DNA of 64,000 nt, taken from NCBI RefSeq assembly GCF_014201355.1, contig NZ_JACHEG010000004.1, positions 62,001 through 126,000 of the forward strand, given 5' to 3'. This document shows, piece by piece, positions 8,805 to 19,537 of the stretch. The position numbers and the translations under genes were made by a program. Positions within the stretch are counted from its first letter, which is position 1, and every line of letters begins with the position of its first letter. The DNA is from Aliirhizobium wenxiniae (GTDB lineage: Bacteria > Pseudomonadota > Alphaproteobacteria > Rhizobiales > Rhizobiaceae). The notes below the pieces were generated by a model that did not search any database, had not been told where the DNA came from, and worked only from the letters and a program-made list of their open reading frames with translations.

Positions 8805-10015
8805 GCATGTATGTCCCCCAGGAATTTTCCGGCTCGACGCGCGGTGGCCGTCAGGTTCTTTTGAAGTTCGCCCAGCCGGAGTTCGAAACGCGGCTTGCGG
8901 CGACACGTCGACGGATGCGGGAGCGTGGTCTCGATGCGCTGATCGTGTTTTCGCAGGAAAGCCACTACTGGCTGACGAGTTACGACACGGCCGGTTACGT
9001 GTTTTTCCAGGCGGGTCTGGTGCTTGCCGACGATGGCAGCGACACCGTGCTTCTGACCCGCACGCCGGATCTGCGACAGGCGAATGTCGCTTCGCTTTAT
9101 GACGATGTGCGGGTCTGGCTGAATGCCGAGGATGCGAACCCGGCAGAAGACCTGCGCGCCATCATGGCCGAGAAGGGGCTTGCCGGCAAAAAGGTCGGCG
9201 TCGAATATGCGACCTATGGCCTGACCGGTGCCAACGCCCGGATGGTCGATACGGCGCTCGATGGATTTTGCGTCACCGAGGATGCATCCGACATCATCCG
9301 CACCGGACGACTGGTGAAATCTGCGGCCGAGCTGGAACATGTGCGCATGGCGGGCAAGCTTGCGGATGCGGCCGTGCGCGCGGCGATCGATGCGACGAAG
9401 CCGGGCATTCCCGATACCGTGCTTTCGGGTGCGGCACTCACGTCCATGCTGTCCGGTGGCGGTGATATCCCGTCCGGCGGGCCGCTCGTCAATTCGGGGC
9501 CGCGCGCGCTTTACGGCCGCGGCATCGGCGGACCGCGCCTGATCGAGGAACAGGACCAGATCCTGGTCGAACTCGCCGGCTCGCATTGCCGTTATCATGT
9601 CGTGGTCGAGCATACGCTGGTGACCGGCAAGCCGGACCCGCGTCAGTTCGACATGCTGAAAGTGGCGAAGGAAGCGCTCGACGGGATCAAGGATGCGGCA
9701 AGGGCAGGGGTGGCACTCGGCACGCTCGACGATATCCATCGCCGCGTGCTGGACGATGCGGGTTTTGCCAAGGCGCGTTATGCGGCCTGCGGTTATGCGC
9801 TGGGCTGCACCTTCAAGCCGACCTGGATGGATGTGCCGCCGATGATCTATTCCGGCAATCCGCTGATCATGACACCTGGCATGGTGTTCTTCGTCCATAT
9901 CATGATCCCCGACGCGACGACGGGGCTGGTTGCCGGTGTCGGCCAGACCTTTGCGATCACCGATGGCGCGCCTGAAGTGTTCAGCGACCTTCCGGTGGAA
10001 CTCTACTGCTGCTGA
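8801..10015 (+). CDS. Second M24-like 'pita-bread' hydrolase lacking canonical metal ligands
   Basis: 404 residues, paralogous to the gene at 2547. Shared blocks include 'YWLT.YDT.G', 'NSGPRALYGRG', 'EEQDQILVE' and 'MDVPPMIYSGNP'. As there, the usual first metal Asp is Glu257 and the second falls at Val268, while the segment 'ELAGSHCRYHVVVEHT' resembles the DoeA (ectoine hydrolase) version 'ELAG...RYHA'. The canonical His and the two C-terminal Glu ligands are not apparent. It overlaps the ATPase stop by four bases. The two M24-like genes flanking one importer may form a heteromer or act on successive intermediates; M24 enzymes of the creatinase type work as dimers with shared active sites. 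Confidence 0.8.
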   Translation: MSMYVPQEFSGSTRGGRQVLLKFAQPEFETRLAATRRRMRERGLDALIVFSQESHYWLTSYDTAGYVFFQAGLVLADDGSDTVLLTRTPDLRQANVASLYDDVRVWLNAEDANPAEDLRAIMAEKGLAGKKVGVEYATYGLTGANARMVDTALDGFCVTEDASDIIRTGRLVKSAAELEHVRMAGKLADAAVRAAIDATKPGIPDTVLSGAALTSMLSGGGDIPSGGPLVNSGPRALYGRGIGGPRLIEEQDQILVELAGSHCRYHVVVEHTLVTGKPDPRQFDMLKVAKEALDGIKDAARAGVALGTLDDIHRRVLDDAGFAKARYAACGYALGCTFKPTWMDVPPMIYSGNPLIMTPGMVFFVHIMIPDATTGLVAGVGQTFAITDGAPEVFSDLPVELYCC

Positions 10016-10055
10016 GCGCGGCACTGACAATCACGACATAAAAGAGCAGGCATTC

Positions 10056-10841
10056 ATGGATCTTCAACTGAGTGGAAAGACGGCGCTGGTGTTCGGCGCG
10101 GGCGGTGGTCTCGGCGGTGCGATCGCACGGTCGCTGGCGGCGGAAAAGGCCAATGTCGTGGTTGCCGATATCGATCTGGCAGCAGCAGAAAAGACGGCAC
10201 AGGCGATCGAGGCTCAAGGGCACAAGGCTTTCGCGCTGCAGTGGGATATCGGCGATCTTTCGGTGATCGGAGAGCGTCTGGCGCTGATCGCTTCGACCTT
10301 CGGGCCGGTGGATGTGCTGGTCAACAATACAGGCGGCCCGCCGCCGACGCCGGCTGCAGGTCAGGCGCCGGAAATCTGGTCGAAATATTTCGACAGTATG
10401 GTGCGTTCGGTGATCGCGGTAACCGACGCAATCCTGCCGTCGATGCGCGAGCGCGGTTTCGGCCGCATCATCACCTCGACCTCTTCGGGTGTGGTTGCGC
10501 CGATTGCCAATCTCGGCATTTCCAACAGCCTCCGGCTGGCGCTGGTCGGCTGGTCGAAGACGCTGGCGCGGGAAGTGGGCCGCGACGGGATTACCGCCAA
10601 TGTCGTGCTGCCTGGCCGCATCGCCACGGGCCGCATCGTGTTTCTCGACGAGCAGAAGGCCAAGCGCGAGGATCGTCCAGTGGCGGATGTGACCAAGGAA
10701 AGCACCGGCTCCATTCCGGTCGGGCGTTATGGCGATCCGCAGGAATATGGCGACGCCGTCACCTTCCTGGCGAGCCCGCGTGCATCCTACATCACCGGCT
10801 CGGTGATCCGCATCGACGGTGGCCTTCTCGCCAACATCTGA
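10056..10841 (+). CDS. SDR-family oxidoreductase homologue without the Tyr-x3-Lys catalytic pair
   Basis: 261 residues from ATG 10056 ('MDLQLSGKTALV'); an upstream in-frame ATG at 9930 lies inside the M24-like gene and is rejected. The cofactor loop 'GAGGGLGG' (14-21) and the 'NNTGG' block (90-94) are classical SDR features, and the C-terminus 'SYITGSVIRIDGGLLANI' is normal. At the active site the sequence is 'ISNSLRLALVGWSK': the positions of Tyr and Lys are Ser156 and Arg160. Either this belongs to a divergent FabG-like group using other residues, or it is a non-redox binding protein. It sits between the second M24-like gene (40 bases) and the DapA-family gene (52 bases). Confidence 0.82.
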   Translation: MDLQLSGKTALVFGAGGGLGGAIARSLAAEKANVVVADIDLAAAEKTAQAIEAQGHKAFALQWDIGDLSVIGERLALIASTFGPVDVLVNNTGGPPPTPAAGQAPEIWSKYFDSMVRSVIAVTDAILPSMRERGFGRIITSTSSGVVAPIANLGISNSLRLALVGWSKTLAREVGRDGITANVVLPGRIATGRIVFLDEQKAKREDRPVADVTKESTGSIPVGRYGDPQEYGDAVTFLASPRASYITGSVIRIDGGLLANI

Positions 10842-10893
10842 TTAGAAATTGGGATCAAGACCTGCGGTTCCAGCGGGCATATGGGAGAAAGAC

Positions 10894-11820
10894 ATGACAT
10901 TCAGCACGCAGTCCAAGGGCGTCTACGCGATCGCCGCCACGCCGTTTCATGACGACGGCGCGATCGACTTCAATTCGGTCGATCGCCTGACGGACTTTTA
11001 CGAAGAAAGCGGCTGCACCGGCATCACCATTCTCGGTATCATGGGCGAGGCGCCCAAGCTGGAAGCGGATGAAAGCCGGGCGATCATCAAGCGCGTCGTC
11101 GAACGCGCGAAAATTCCGGTCATCGTCGGTGTTTCGGCGCCGGGCTTTGCCGCGATGCGGTCGCTTGCTCGCAGCTCGATGGACATGGGTGCCGCCGGCG
11201 TAATGATCGCGCCGGGACAGGGCGCCAAGACCGACGAGCAGACGATCAACTATTTCGCCGGTGCCGTGGAAGCGGTCGGCGAAGACGTGCCGTGGGTGCT
11301 GCAGGATTATCCGCTGACGCTCAACACGGTGATCGCCACCAGCGTGGTCGCCAAGATCATCACCAACCATCCGTCCTGCCTGATGCTGAAGCATGAGGAC
11401 TGGCCGGGTTTGGAAAAGATCTCCAAGCTTCGTGCCATGCAGAAGTCGGGAGAATTGCGCGAGTTCTCCATCCTCTGCGGCAATGGCGGCATGTTCCTCG
11501 ATTTCGAACCGGAACGCGGCGCAGACGGCGCGATGACCGGTTACGGTTTCCCCGACATGTTGAGCGAACTGGTGTCGTTGTTTGAAGCGGGAAAACGCGA
11601 CGAGGCGCATGACCTGTTCGATGCGCATCTGCCGCTGATCCGCTACGAGCAGCAGCTCGGCGTCGGGCTTGCAGTGCGCAAGCACATCCTGAAGCGCCGC
11701 GGCGTGATTACGTCGGATGCCCAGCGCAAGCCGGGCCAGATGCTGACGGCAACGGCAAGGGCCGAGGTGGATTACCTCTTGGCGCGCGTGGCAAAGCACG
11801 ACAAGCGGGCGGCGTTGTAA
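10894..11820 (+). CDS. DapA/NanA-family class I aldolase or lyase
   Basis: 308 residues from ATG 10894, with GGAGAAAG just upstream; a farther ATG at 10849 adds a non-conserved tail. The family marks are the 'GIMGEA' loop (48-53, equivalent to GxxGE), Tyr139 in 'DYP' and the Schiff-base Lys166 in 'MLKHED'. DapA, NanA, KdgD and related enzymes add or remove pyruvate-like units through this lysine. The last gene of the cassette A operon, it probably cleaves or dehydrates the carbon skeleton left after hydrolysis and oxidation. It is not likely to be the housekeeping dihydrodipicolinate synthase, given its context. Confidence 0.87.
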   Translation: MTFSTQSKGVYAIAATPFHDDGAIDFNSVDRLTDFYEESGCTGITILGIMGEAPKLEADESRAIIKRVVERAKIPVIVGVSAPGFAAMRSLARSSMDMGAAGVMIAPGQGAKTDEQTINYFAGAVEAVGEDVPWVLQDYPLTLNTVIATSVVAKIITNHPSCLMLKHEDWPGLEKISKLRAMQKSGELREFSILCGNGGMFLDFEPERGADGAMTGYGFPDMLSELVSLFEAGKRDEAHDLFDAHLPLIRYEQQLGVGLAVRKHILKRRGVITSDAQRKPGQMLTATARAEVDYLLARVAKHDKRAAL

Positions 11821-11852
11821 GGTCACGCAGGGAGAACGCTTCTCCCTCGGTT

Positions 11853-11984
11853 GTCATCCTCGGGCTTGACCCGAGGATCCAGGCACGAGCGGGTAATGAT
11901 TGTACCCGCTTGATTGCTTTTTCCCAAAAAGAGCACGCGGAACGGTGCTTGCGTATGGATCCTCGGGTCAAGCCCGAGGATGAC
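11853..11984. repeat. Intergenic palindromic repeat element (MITE-like, about 132 bp)
   Basis: Two perfectly inverted 29-base arms, 11853-11881 and 11956-11984, bound the element. Each arm is itself a hairpin, CCTCGGG-cttga-CCCGAGG. The middle has another hairpin, AGCGGGTA (11888-11895 region) pairing with TACCCGCT about seven bases later. It fills the space between the converging ends of the cassette A operon (+) and the RidA gene (-). Short palindromic intergenic repeats with this CCTCGGG/CCCGAGG core are common in rhizobial genomes, from memory. It may serve as a two-way terminator or RNA-processing site here. Confidence 0.75.
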
Positions 11985-12058
11985 GGCAGTGAGGGTGGTT
12001 TTTACCAGAGAATACCGGCGGACTTCCGAAGCGGAATGCCCTCCGCCGGTATTTCCAA

Positions 12059-12454
12059 TCAATCCAGCGGCTTATACGCAATCACGTCCATCTCGACCTT
12101 GACGTCGACCATCATCGGGGATTCGACGGTGGAGCGTGCCGGCGGGTGATCGATGAAGTGTTTCTGGAAAACGGCGTTGAAGCTGGAGAAATCGCGGGCG
12201 TCGTCGAGCCAGACATTGACCTTGACGACATGTTCGAGCGTGCAATCGGCCAGCGCCAGAACCGACTTGATGTTCTCGATCACCTGTTCGGTCTGGGCGA
12301 CGATATTGCCGACGATGACTTCGCCGTCGACGGTCGGAACCTGGCCCGAAACATAGACGAAATCACCGGCGCGGACGGCCTTGGCGAAGGGACGGCGCTG
12401 GCCGCCGGCCTGGGCGTCGGCGACATCGTAGCGGATGAGTTTCTTGCTGCTCAT
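12059..12454 (-). CDS. RidA-family enamine/imine deaminase
   Basis: 131 residues, the full RidA length. The active-type residues are present: Arg107 in 'PPARSTV' and Glu121 in 'KVEMDVIAY', plus 'VYVSGQVP' near 33-40. RidA proteins hydrolyse 2-aminoacrylate and other reactive enamines released by PLP enzymes, forming the keto acid and ammonia. It is the last gene of the M81-cassette B operon, 40 bases after the ATPase. Its presence fits the D-serine-dehydratase-like PLP gene at 19.8-20.9 kb, which would make 2-aminoacrylate, although that gene is a separate transcription unit. Confidence 0.92.
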   Translation of the reverse strand: MSSKKLIRYDVADAQAGGQRRPFAKAVRAGDFVYVSGQVPTVDGEVIVGNIVAQTEQVIENIKSVLALADCTLEHVVKVNVWLDDARDFSSFNAVFQKHFIDHPPARSTVESPMMVDVKVEMDVIAYKPLD

Positions 12455-12494
12455 GAATTCGTCTTTCTATTCCAGTAGGGGAGTGCAGGGCGGC

Positions 12495-14297
<1,803 letters not shown>

Positions 14298-14299
14298 GA

Positions 14300-15163
14300 T
14301 CAGCTTTCCTTGGCGAGACGCGGATCGACGAGATCGCGCAGGCCGTCGCCCAGCAATTGCAGGGAGAGAACCGAGAAGACGATGGCGAGGCCCGGAAATA
14401 CCATCAGCCACGGAGCGTTGTTCATGTATTCGCGCCCGGATGCCAGCATCGTGCCCCAAGTCGGCATGTCAGTGGAAACGCCGACGCCGAGGAAGGAGAG
14501 GCTTGCTTCGGCCAGCATCGCCGAGGCGAAAACGAAGGTTGCCTGCACGAGAATGGGGGAGGCGAGGTTGAGCAGCACGTGGCGGGCAAGGATTTGCCAG
14601 GTCGGCAAGCCCATGGCGACGGCCGCTTCGATATAGGGCAGTTCGCGCAGGACCAGCGTCGAGCCGCGGACGATACGGGCGAGACGCGGTGCATAGGTGA
14701 TGCCGAGCGCCAGGATGACCGTCGTCAGCGACGGGCCGAGAGCAGCGACCAGCGCGATGGCGAGCAGGATGTCCGGGAAGGACATCATCGCATCGAGCAG
14801 GCGCGAGATCGGCGCGTCGAGGCGGCGGAAAAAGCCTGCAGCAACGCCAAGGATGACACCGAGCACGGTGGAGATGACGACGACGCCGAGGCTGACCAGC
14901 AGCGAGATGCGGCCGGCAAAAATGGCGCGGGAGAAGATATCGCGGCCGAATTCGTCGGTGCCGAAGAAGTTCGTCATCGACGGCGGCTTCAGCTTGTTGA
15001 TGATCGACAGCTTGTTCGGCGCATAGGGCGCGATCCAGGGGGCGAGGATCGCGGCCAGAATGACGATGCCTAAAATGATGGCACCGAAAAGCATGGCGCG
15101 ATTGCCGAACAGGCGGCGCAAGCCGGACGCGAAGGGCATGGAGACGGAGGCCATCGTGGTCAT
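14300..15163 (-). CDS. Cassette B: ABC importer permease, DppC type
   Basis: 287 residues with an N-terminal helix ('RAMLFGAIILGIVILAAILA'), the block 'NFFGTDEFGRDIFSRAIFAGR', 'LLDAMMSFPDILLAIALVAAL', the EAA loop 'YIEAAVAMGLPTWQILARHVLLNLASPILV' and the terminal 'LSLQLLGDGLRDLVDPRL'. Its ATG overlaps the DppB stop (ATGA at 15160-15163), and the ATPase follows after two bases. It forms the channel with the DppB-type subunit. Confidence 0.93.
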   Translation of the reverse strand: MTTMASVSMPFASGLRRLFGNRAMLFGAIILGIVILAAILAPWIAPYAPNKLSIINKLKPPSMTNFFGTDEFGRDIFSRAIFAGRISLLVSLGVVVISTVLGVILGVAAGFFRRLDAPISRLLDAMMSFPDILLAIALVAALGPSLTTVILALGITYAPRLARIVRGSTLVLRELPYIEAAVAMGLPTWQILARHVLLNLASPILVQATFVFASAMLAEASLSFLGVGVSTDMPTWGTMLASGREYMNNAPWLMVFPGLAIVFSVLSLQLLGDGLRDLVDPRLAKES

Positions 15164-16110
15164 AGGCGCACCCGCGGATCAACGAGAATGTAAAGCATGT
15201 CGACAATGAAGTTGATGAGGACATAGATGGCGGCAACGACGAGCAGCGCGCCCTGAATGACCGGATAGTCACGGCGCAACACCGCCGAGACGACGAGATT
15301 GCCGACGCCGGGCAAGCCGAAGACGGTTTCGGTGACGACGGCACCGGCGACCAGCATGGCGATGGAGAGGCCGATAACGGTGATGATCGGGATCATCGCG
15401 TTCTTCAATGCATGCTTGAGAATGACGCGGCCCTCACCGGCGCCCTTGGCGCGGGCGGTGCGGACGTAATCATCGCCCAGAACATCGAGCATGGCGGCGC
15501 GGGTGAAGCGGGTGATCAGCGCCGAGTTGACGACGCCCAGCGCCACGGCCGGCAGCACGAGATGGTGCAGGCGCTCGAGGAACGGCGTTTCGGGCCCCCC
15601 GTAACCGGAAGCCGGGAACCAGCCCTGGCCGACGGCAAACACCTGGATCAGGATCAGGCCGAGCCAAAAACTCGGGACGCTGGCGGCGACCATGGTGAGC
15701 GTCACGACGATCTGGTCGAAGATCGTGCCGCGCTTGACCGCCGACAGGATGCCGACCGGAAGCGCGATCGCGACCGCGATCAGGATCGAGAACAGGGTAA
15801 GGAAGAAGGTCGGCTCGGCACGGGCGGCAAGCGCCGTCGTGACCGGCTGGTTGAGGAAGATCGACTGGCCGAGATCGCCCTGCAAAATGCCCAGAACGAA
15901 CTGGCCATATTGCAGAAGGAGCGGCGCATCGAGCCCCATTTTCTCGCGCAATTGCGCGATGTCTGCCGGGGTCGCATCCGACCCCAGCATGACAGCGGCA
16001 GGATCGCCGGGCGTGACGCGGACGATGATGAAGACCACCGTCACGACAAGGGCGAGCACGATTGCCATGCCTCCCAGCCGTTTCAGCAGCGCCTGTGCGA
16101 TCCTTGCCAT
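15160..16110 (-). CDS. Cassette B: ABC importer permease, DppB type
   Basis: 316 residues. The DppB blocks are 'RVTPGDPAAVMLGSDATPADIAQLREKMGLDAPLL...' (N-terminal periplasmic part), 'GDLGQSIFLNQPV', the EAA loop 'YVRTARAKGAGEGRVILKHALKNAMIPII' and the terminal 'ILVDPRVRL'. Upstream, a strong hairpin in the 68-base gap separates it from the binding-protein gene, which would lower its dose relative to the binding protein. Inner membrane. Confidence 0.93.
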   Translation of the reverse strand: MARIAQALLKRLGGMAIVLALVVTVVFIIVRVTPGDPAAVMLGSDATPADIAQLREKMGLDAPLLLQYGQFVLGILQGDLGQSIFLNQPVTTALAARAEPTFFLTLFSILIAVAIALPVGILSAVKRGTIFDQIVVTLTMVAASVPSFWLGLILIQVFAVGQGWFPASGYGGPETPFLERLHHLVLPAVALGVVNSALITRFTRAAMLDVLGDDYVRTARAKGAGEGRVILKHALKNAMIPIITVIGLSIAMLVAGAVVTETVFGLPGVGNLVVSAVLRRDYPVIQGALLVVAAIYVLINFIVDMLYILVDPRVRL

Positions 16111-16135
16111 AGTCTAGTCCTTGGTTTCTAGGCAG

Positions 16136-16168
16136 TTCCGGCAAAACCGGTTCTCGGATTTGCCGGAA
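16136..16168 (-). other. Intercistronic stem-loop after the cassette B binding-protein gene
   Basis: TTCCGGCAAA (16136-16145) pairs perfectly with TTTGCCGGAA (16159-16168) around a 13-base loop. It sits between the binding-protein stop and the DppB start and lacks a U-tract, so it reads as a 3'-end stabiliser rather than a terminator. Hairpins in the same place occur in cassettes C, D, E and the Pot operon. Confidence 0.65.
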
Positions 16169-16178
16169 TTGCTTGCAC

Positions 16179-17696
16179 TTACTTCTTCGGGGCAACGTTC
16201 CAGAAATGCGGCCAGTATGTCGGCTCGTAACCGGAAACACCGTTGGCAACGCCGGAAACGGCATTGAAGTTGCCGACCTTGTAGAGCGGTGCATCATCAT
16301 AGATGACCGTCTGGATGCCGTCCCATGCCGCCTTCTTGGCATCGTCGGTCGTGGCGTCCATGTAGGTCGCAACCGCCTTGGCCTTCTGCTCGGACACGTA
16401 CCAGCCCGGATAGCTGTCGGTGATCGTGTTGATCGTCGTCGGGTCACCCGGGAAGTTGGAATGGGTGATGAAGATGTCCCATGCCTTGCTATCCGCGCGG
16501 CGGGTGGTCAGCGTTGCCCAGTCGACCACCTGCAGATCGACCTTGAAGCCGGCGGCTTCGAGATAGGCCTTGGCGACTTCGCCGATCTTGTAGTGGAATT
16601 CGTACTGGCGGCTGGTCAGAAGGCGGATCGGGGTGCCGTCATAACCGCCTGCCTTCAGGAGCTTGGCAGCTTCTTCCGGGTTGCCATCGCCATAACGGGC
16701 GACACCTTCCTCGGTGTGCCAGAAGGAGCCTTCCGGGAAGATCGAGGCATCGACGCTGAAGAAGCGCTCGTCGGAGAAGGCGGCCATCATCATGTCATTC
16801 GGGTTGAGCGCTGCCTGAACCGCCTGACGCAGTTCCTTCTTGGCGAGCACGCCTTCCTTCATGTTCATGTTCATCGAAGCCCAGCCGGCATCGCGGAAGA
16901 TGACGGGCTTGGCATTGCCGCTCTTTTCAACACGCTCGAAGGCGCTGACCGGAAGCGAATCCGCATAGTCGAACTGGCCGGAAATCAGGCCTTCGACGCG
17001 GGTATTGGCATCGGGAACCGGAACGAAACGGATTTCCTTGGCGATCGCCTCGCGCTTGCCGGCATAGTTGCTCGGCTCACCTTCAGGCGACTTGTAGCCG
17101 TCGAAACGGACGAGCTGGGTATACTGGTCGGGCTTGCGCTCCTTCAAGGCATAAGGGCCGGTGCCGACGAATTCGGTCAGCGTATCGGCAACCTTTTCCG
17201 ACGGCAGGATGACGGAGGCCTGCGAGAGCGTGGCGAGCAGCGGCGCGTAACGCGACTTTAGCTTGAAGACGACGGCGTGATCGCCATCTTCCGTCAGGCT
17301 TTCGACGATACCGGCGACCTGCTTGCCCTTGGAGTTGACCGCCATCCAGCGCTTCAGCGAGGCGGTGACGTCCTTGGCATCGAAATCGCTGCCGTCGTGG
17401 AACTTCACGCCTTCGCGCAGCGGAATGCGGTAGGTGAGGCCGTCTTCGGAAATCGTCGGCATGCCGGCGGCCAGCAGCGGTACGGACTTCCACTGGGCAT
17501 CATAGGTGTAGAGCGTTTCGAAAATGTGCTGGTCGATGGTCAGCACGATATCGGTCGCGGTCTGCATGACGTCGAGCGTCGGCGGCTCGCCGATCGTGGC
17601 AACGGTCAATACGCCGTCGCTGGCCTGCGCCATAGCAAGGCTGCTGGTGCCGGCCAAGGCCGCCAGCGTCATCAGAACAAGTGCACTCTTTTTCAT
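16179..17696 (-). CDS. Cassette B: ABC importer substrate-binding protein, family 5
   Basis: 505 residues from the ATG at 17696 ('MKKSALVLMTLAALAG'), which has AAGGGG six bases upstream; an ATG at 17702 touches that RBS directly. A Sec signal ends near 'AMAQA'. Family blocks include 'VKFHDGSDFDAKDVTASL', 'GTGPYALKE', 'LRQAVQAALNPNDM' and 'YWPHFWNVAPKK' at the end. The gene follows the M81 gene by about 65 bases and is followed by a hairpin and the permeases. It binds the solute in the periplasm; an M81 (MlrC-type) partner suggests a modified or cyclic peptide-like ligand, which is inference only. Confidence 0.9.
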   Translation of the reverse strand: MKKSALVLMTLAALAGTSSLAMAQASDGVLTVATIGEPPTLDVMQTATDIVLTIDQHIFETLYTYDAQWKSVPLLAAGMPTISEDGLTYRIPLREGVKFHDGSDFDAKDVTASLKRWMAVNSKGKQVAGIVESLTEDGDHAVVFKLKSRYAPLLATLSQASVILPSEKVADTLTEFVGTGPYALKERKPDQYTQLVRFDGYKSPEGEPSNYAGKREAIAKEIRFVPVPDANTRVEGLISGQFDYADSLPVSAFERVEKSGNAKPVIFRDAGWASMNMNMKEGVLAKKELRQAVQAALNPNDMMMAAFSDERFFSVDASIFPEGSFWHTEEGVARYGDGNPEEAAKLLKAGGYDGTPIRLLTSRQYEFHYKIGEVAKAYLEAAGFKVDLQVVDWATLTTRRADSKAWDIFITHSNFPGDPTTINTITDSYPGWYVSEQKAKAVATYMDATTDDAKKAAWDGIQTVIYDDAPLYKVGNFNAVSGVANGVSGYEPTYWPHFWNVAPKK

Positions 17697-17761
17697 GGTC
17701 ATCCCCTTGTCGTGTTCGGTTCGTTCAGGTTTTCGGCTGGCTTTCCTGTCCGGCCGGGATT

Positions 17762-19243
17762 TCAGGCATCCAGTCCCAGCGGATCGGCGACGCGCGGCCA
17801 GAGTTTCAGGCTCGCCTTGCGATAGGGCGTCGTTGCCGGGTTGGTCGGATAGGAAGTCGGCGCGGCGATATAGACGATCTCGGAAGAGACCGGCTGGAAG
17901 CCCGCGTAGAAATGGTTGGTCGACTTGATCAGCATGAAGGATTTCGAGGCGAAATCGATGCCCTGATTGGCAAAGATATCCGGCTCGTAGGTCTGGGTCC
18001 GGCTGGTGATCAGCACGATATCGATATTGGTGCCGACGGGCCTAATGACCGCAGCGCTGCCGAGCGTGACGCGCGAATTGCGAAAGCTCTGCCAGCCGGC
18101 ATCGAAGACCTTTTGCACGGTGACGCGCAGATCCAGCGGATCACCACCTTCAGGGCTCGACTTGCCGCCGACGCGCAAAGAAAGTTCGGCGCCTTCGCCG
18201 GCCGCATGGCAGAAGGTAACGGCGATCGGATCCCAGATCGTGGCGACGGCGAAATCGTCCATGCCGCGTTCCATCATCCGGCGCAGGATGTATGTCGCGT
18301 CGCCGGCTACGCCGCCGCCGGGATTGTCCCAGACATCGGCGATGGTGACCGGCTTTTCAGGATGCGCGGCGCGGATGGCGATAGCCTTGTCGAGACCTTC
18401 CTCGGTATCGAACATCGGCATCGCGGTGGTCTTGCGCAGGCTATAGAGTTCGCGACCGAGCTTTTCCGCCAGCGCGTCGCCCTTTTGTTTGTCATTGTCG
18501 GTGACGACGACGATGCGGGTGCCCATGTCGGGCAGGTCGCCGGCCATGAAACCGTGGATGACGGAGGCGGACAGGATGCCATCCTTGCCTTCCATCGCCT
18601 GCATGCGGTCGACAAAGGAACGCATCGGTTCGCGGCTGGTCGGGAAAATGGTAATCATCCGGCAGTCGAAGGTGGAGATGACCGGCTTGATCTTTCCACG
18701 CAACGCCTGGAGCGCCAGTTCGACGACATGTTCGCCGCGCTGTTCGAAATCCGTATGGGGGAATTCGAGGAAGGCGGCCATGATGTTGAGGTTGGCGACG
18801 CGCAGGGCGGTCAGATGGCTGTGCGGATCGAATTCGGCGGCGATCAGCACTTCCGGGCCGACGATTTCGCGGACGCGGGAGAGAAGATCACCCTCAGGAT
18901 CGTCATACCCCTGGGCTGCCATCGCGCCGTGCAGGCCGAGAACCACGCCATCGACCGGCAGGGCGGCTTTCAATTCGGCCAAAATCTGGTCGCGCAGCGT
19001 CTCATAGGTCCGGCGCTGGATGAGGCCGGCAGGCTCCGCCCAGCAGGACGTGCCTTCGATGACGGTAAAACCTTCTTCCCTGCCGCGGCGGCGCAGGATC
19101 GGCACGACGGAGGAACACAAGGTCGGCGTATCGGGATGTTCGCCCGGCCCGGCATAAAACGCCGCCTTGAAGGCGTTCATATCCGTCGGCACGGGAGAAA
19201 AAGTGTTCGTCTCTGTCGCCAGCGAGGCGGTGAAGATGCGCAT
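17762..19243 (-). CDS. M81-family (MlrC-like) metallohydrolase
   Basis: 493 residues starting at ATG 19243 ('MRIFTASLATETNTFSP'), the conserved beginning of this family; a GTG seven codons earlier (19264) is the alternative. Visible family blocks are 'GTSCWAEPAGLI', 'DGVVLGLHGAMAAQGYDDPEGDLL', 'AAEFDPHSHLT', 'PHTDFEQRG' and 'IADVWDNPGGGVAGDATYIL'. MlrC was named for degrading linear microcystin fragments; most family members have unknown substrates. It is the first gene of the operon with cassette B and RidA, and its upstream region carries three copies of the putative RpiR motif. Cytoplasmic, no signal peptide. Confidence 0.88.
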   Translation of the reverse strand: MRIFTASLATETNTFSPVPTDMNAFKAAFYAGPGEHPDTPTLCSSVVPILRRRGREEGFTVIEGTSCWAEPAGLIQRRTYETLRDQILAELKAALPVDGVVLGLHGAMAAQGYDDPEGDLLSRVREIVGPEVLIAAEFDPHSHLTALRVANLNIMAAFLEFPHTDFEQRGEHVVELALQALRGKIKPVISTFDCRMITIFPTSREPMRSFVDRMQAMEGKDGILSASVIHGFMAGDLPDMGTRIVVVTDNDKQKGDALAEKLGRELYSLRKTTAMPMFDTEEGLDKAIAIRAAHPEKPVTIADVWDNPGGGVAGDATYILRRMMERGMDDFAVATIWDPIAVTFCHAAGEGAELSLRVGGKSSPEGGDPLDLRVTVQKVFDAGWQSFRNSRVTLGSAAVIRPVGTNIDIVLITSRTQTYEPDIFANQGIDFASKSFMLIKSTNHFYAGFQPVSSEIVYIAAPTSYPTNPATTPYRKASLKLWPRVADPLGLDA

Positions 19244-19422
19244 GTCTCTGTTATCCGAATACACTTCGACCTTGGAGCCGACGCTGCCGTGGCTCGAATG
19301 CCGTTGCCATGTTGTGTTGAAGTCTGCCGGAGCCGCCTGTCTGACTGTCGCTCAGGGACAGTTGCGGCGCTCTCGGATTATCCTGTTTCCCATTTTCCTC
19401 AGTTCGCCCGCTCACCGTTTCG

Positions 19423-19537
19423 GTGTAATTTATTTTCTTCATAATGCGCCAAATCAAAGCCAAGTCAATGGATTTTCAGATTTGGCACTATTTTGTGTAA
19501 TTTATTTTCTTAAACGTGAAATTCGTGGAAAATTTTC
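19423..19537. promoter_or_regulatory. Cluster of putative RpiR operator motifs upstream of the M81-cassette B operon
   Basis: The 17-mer GTGTAATTTATTTTCTT occurs twice, at 19423-19439 and 19495-19511, 72 bases apart. Directly after the second copy lie GTGAAATTC (19516-19524) and the perfect palindrome GAAAATTTTC (19528-19537). The motif matches the dyad GTGAAA-ttcat-TTTCAC upstream of the RpiR gene at 21050 (shared pattern GTGnAATTnATTTTC). The region is the leader/promoter of the minus-strand operon. The remainder of the 523-base gap (19244-19766) holds only this cluster and a terminator. Confidence 0.6.

Noticed and set aside
10894..11820. Housekeeping DapA (dihydrodipicolinate synthase)
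   Set aside because: Family membership is clear, but the operon context with M24-like enzymes and an importer argues for a catabolic lyase, so dapA is not assigned.
11853..11984. Possible CRISPR-like repeat
   Set aside because: Only two inverted copies, not direct repeats with spacers; it is a palindromic intergenic element.
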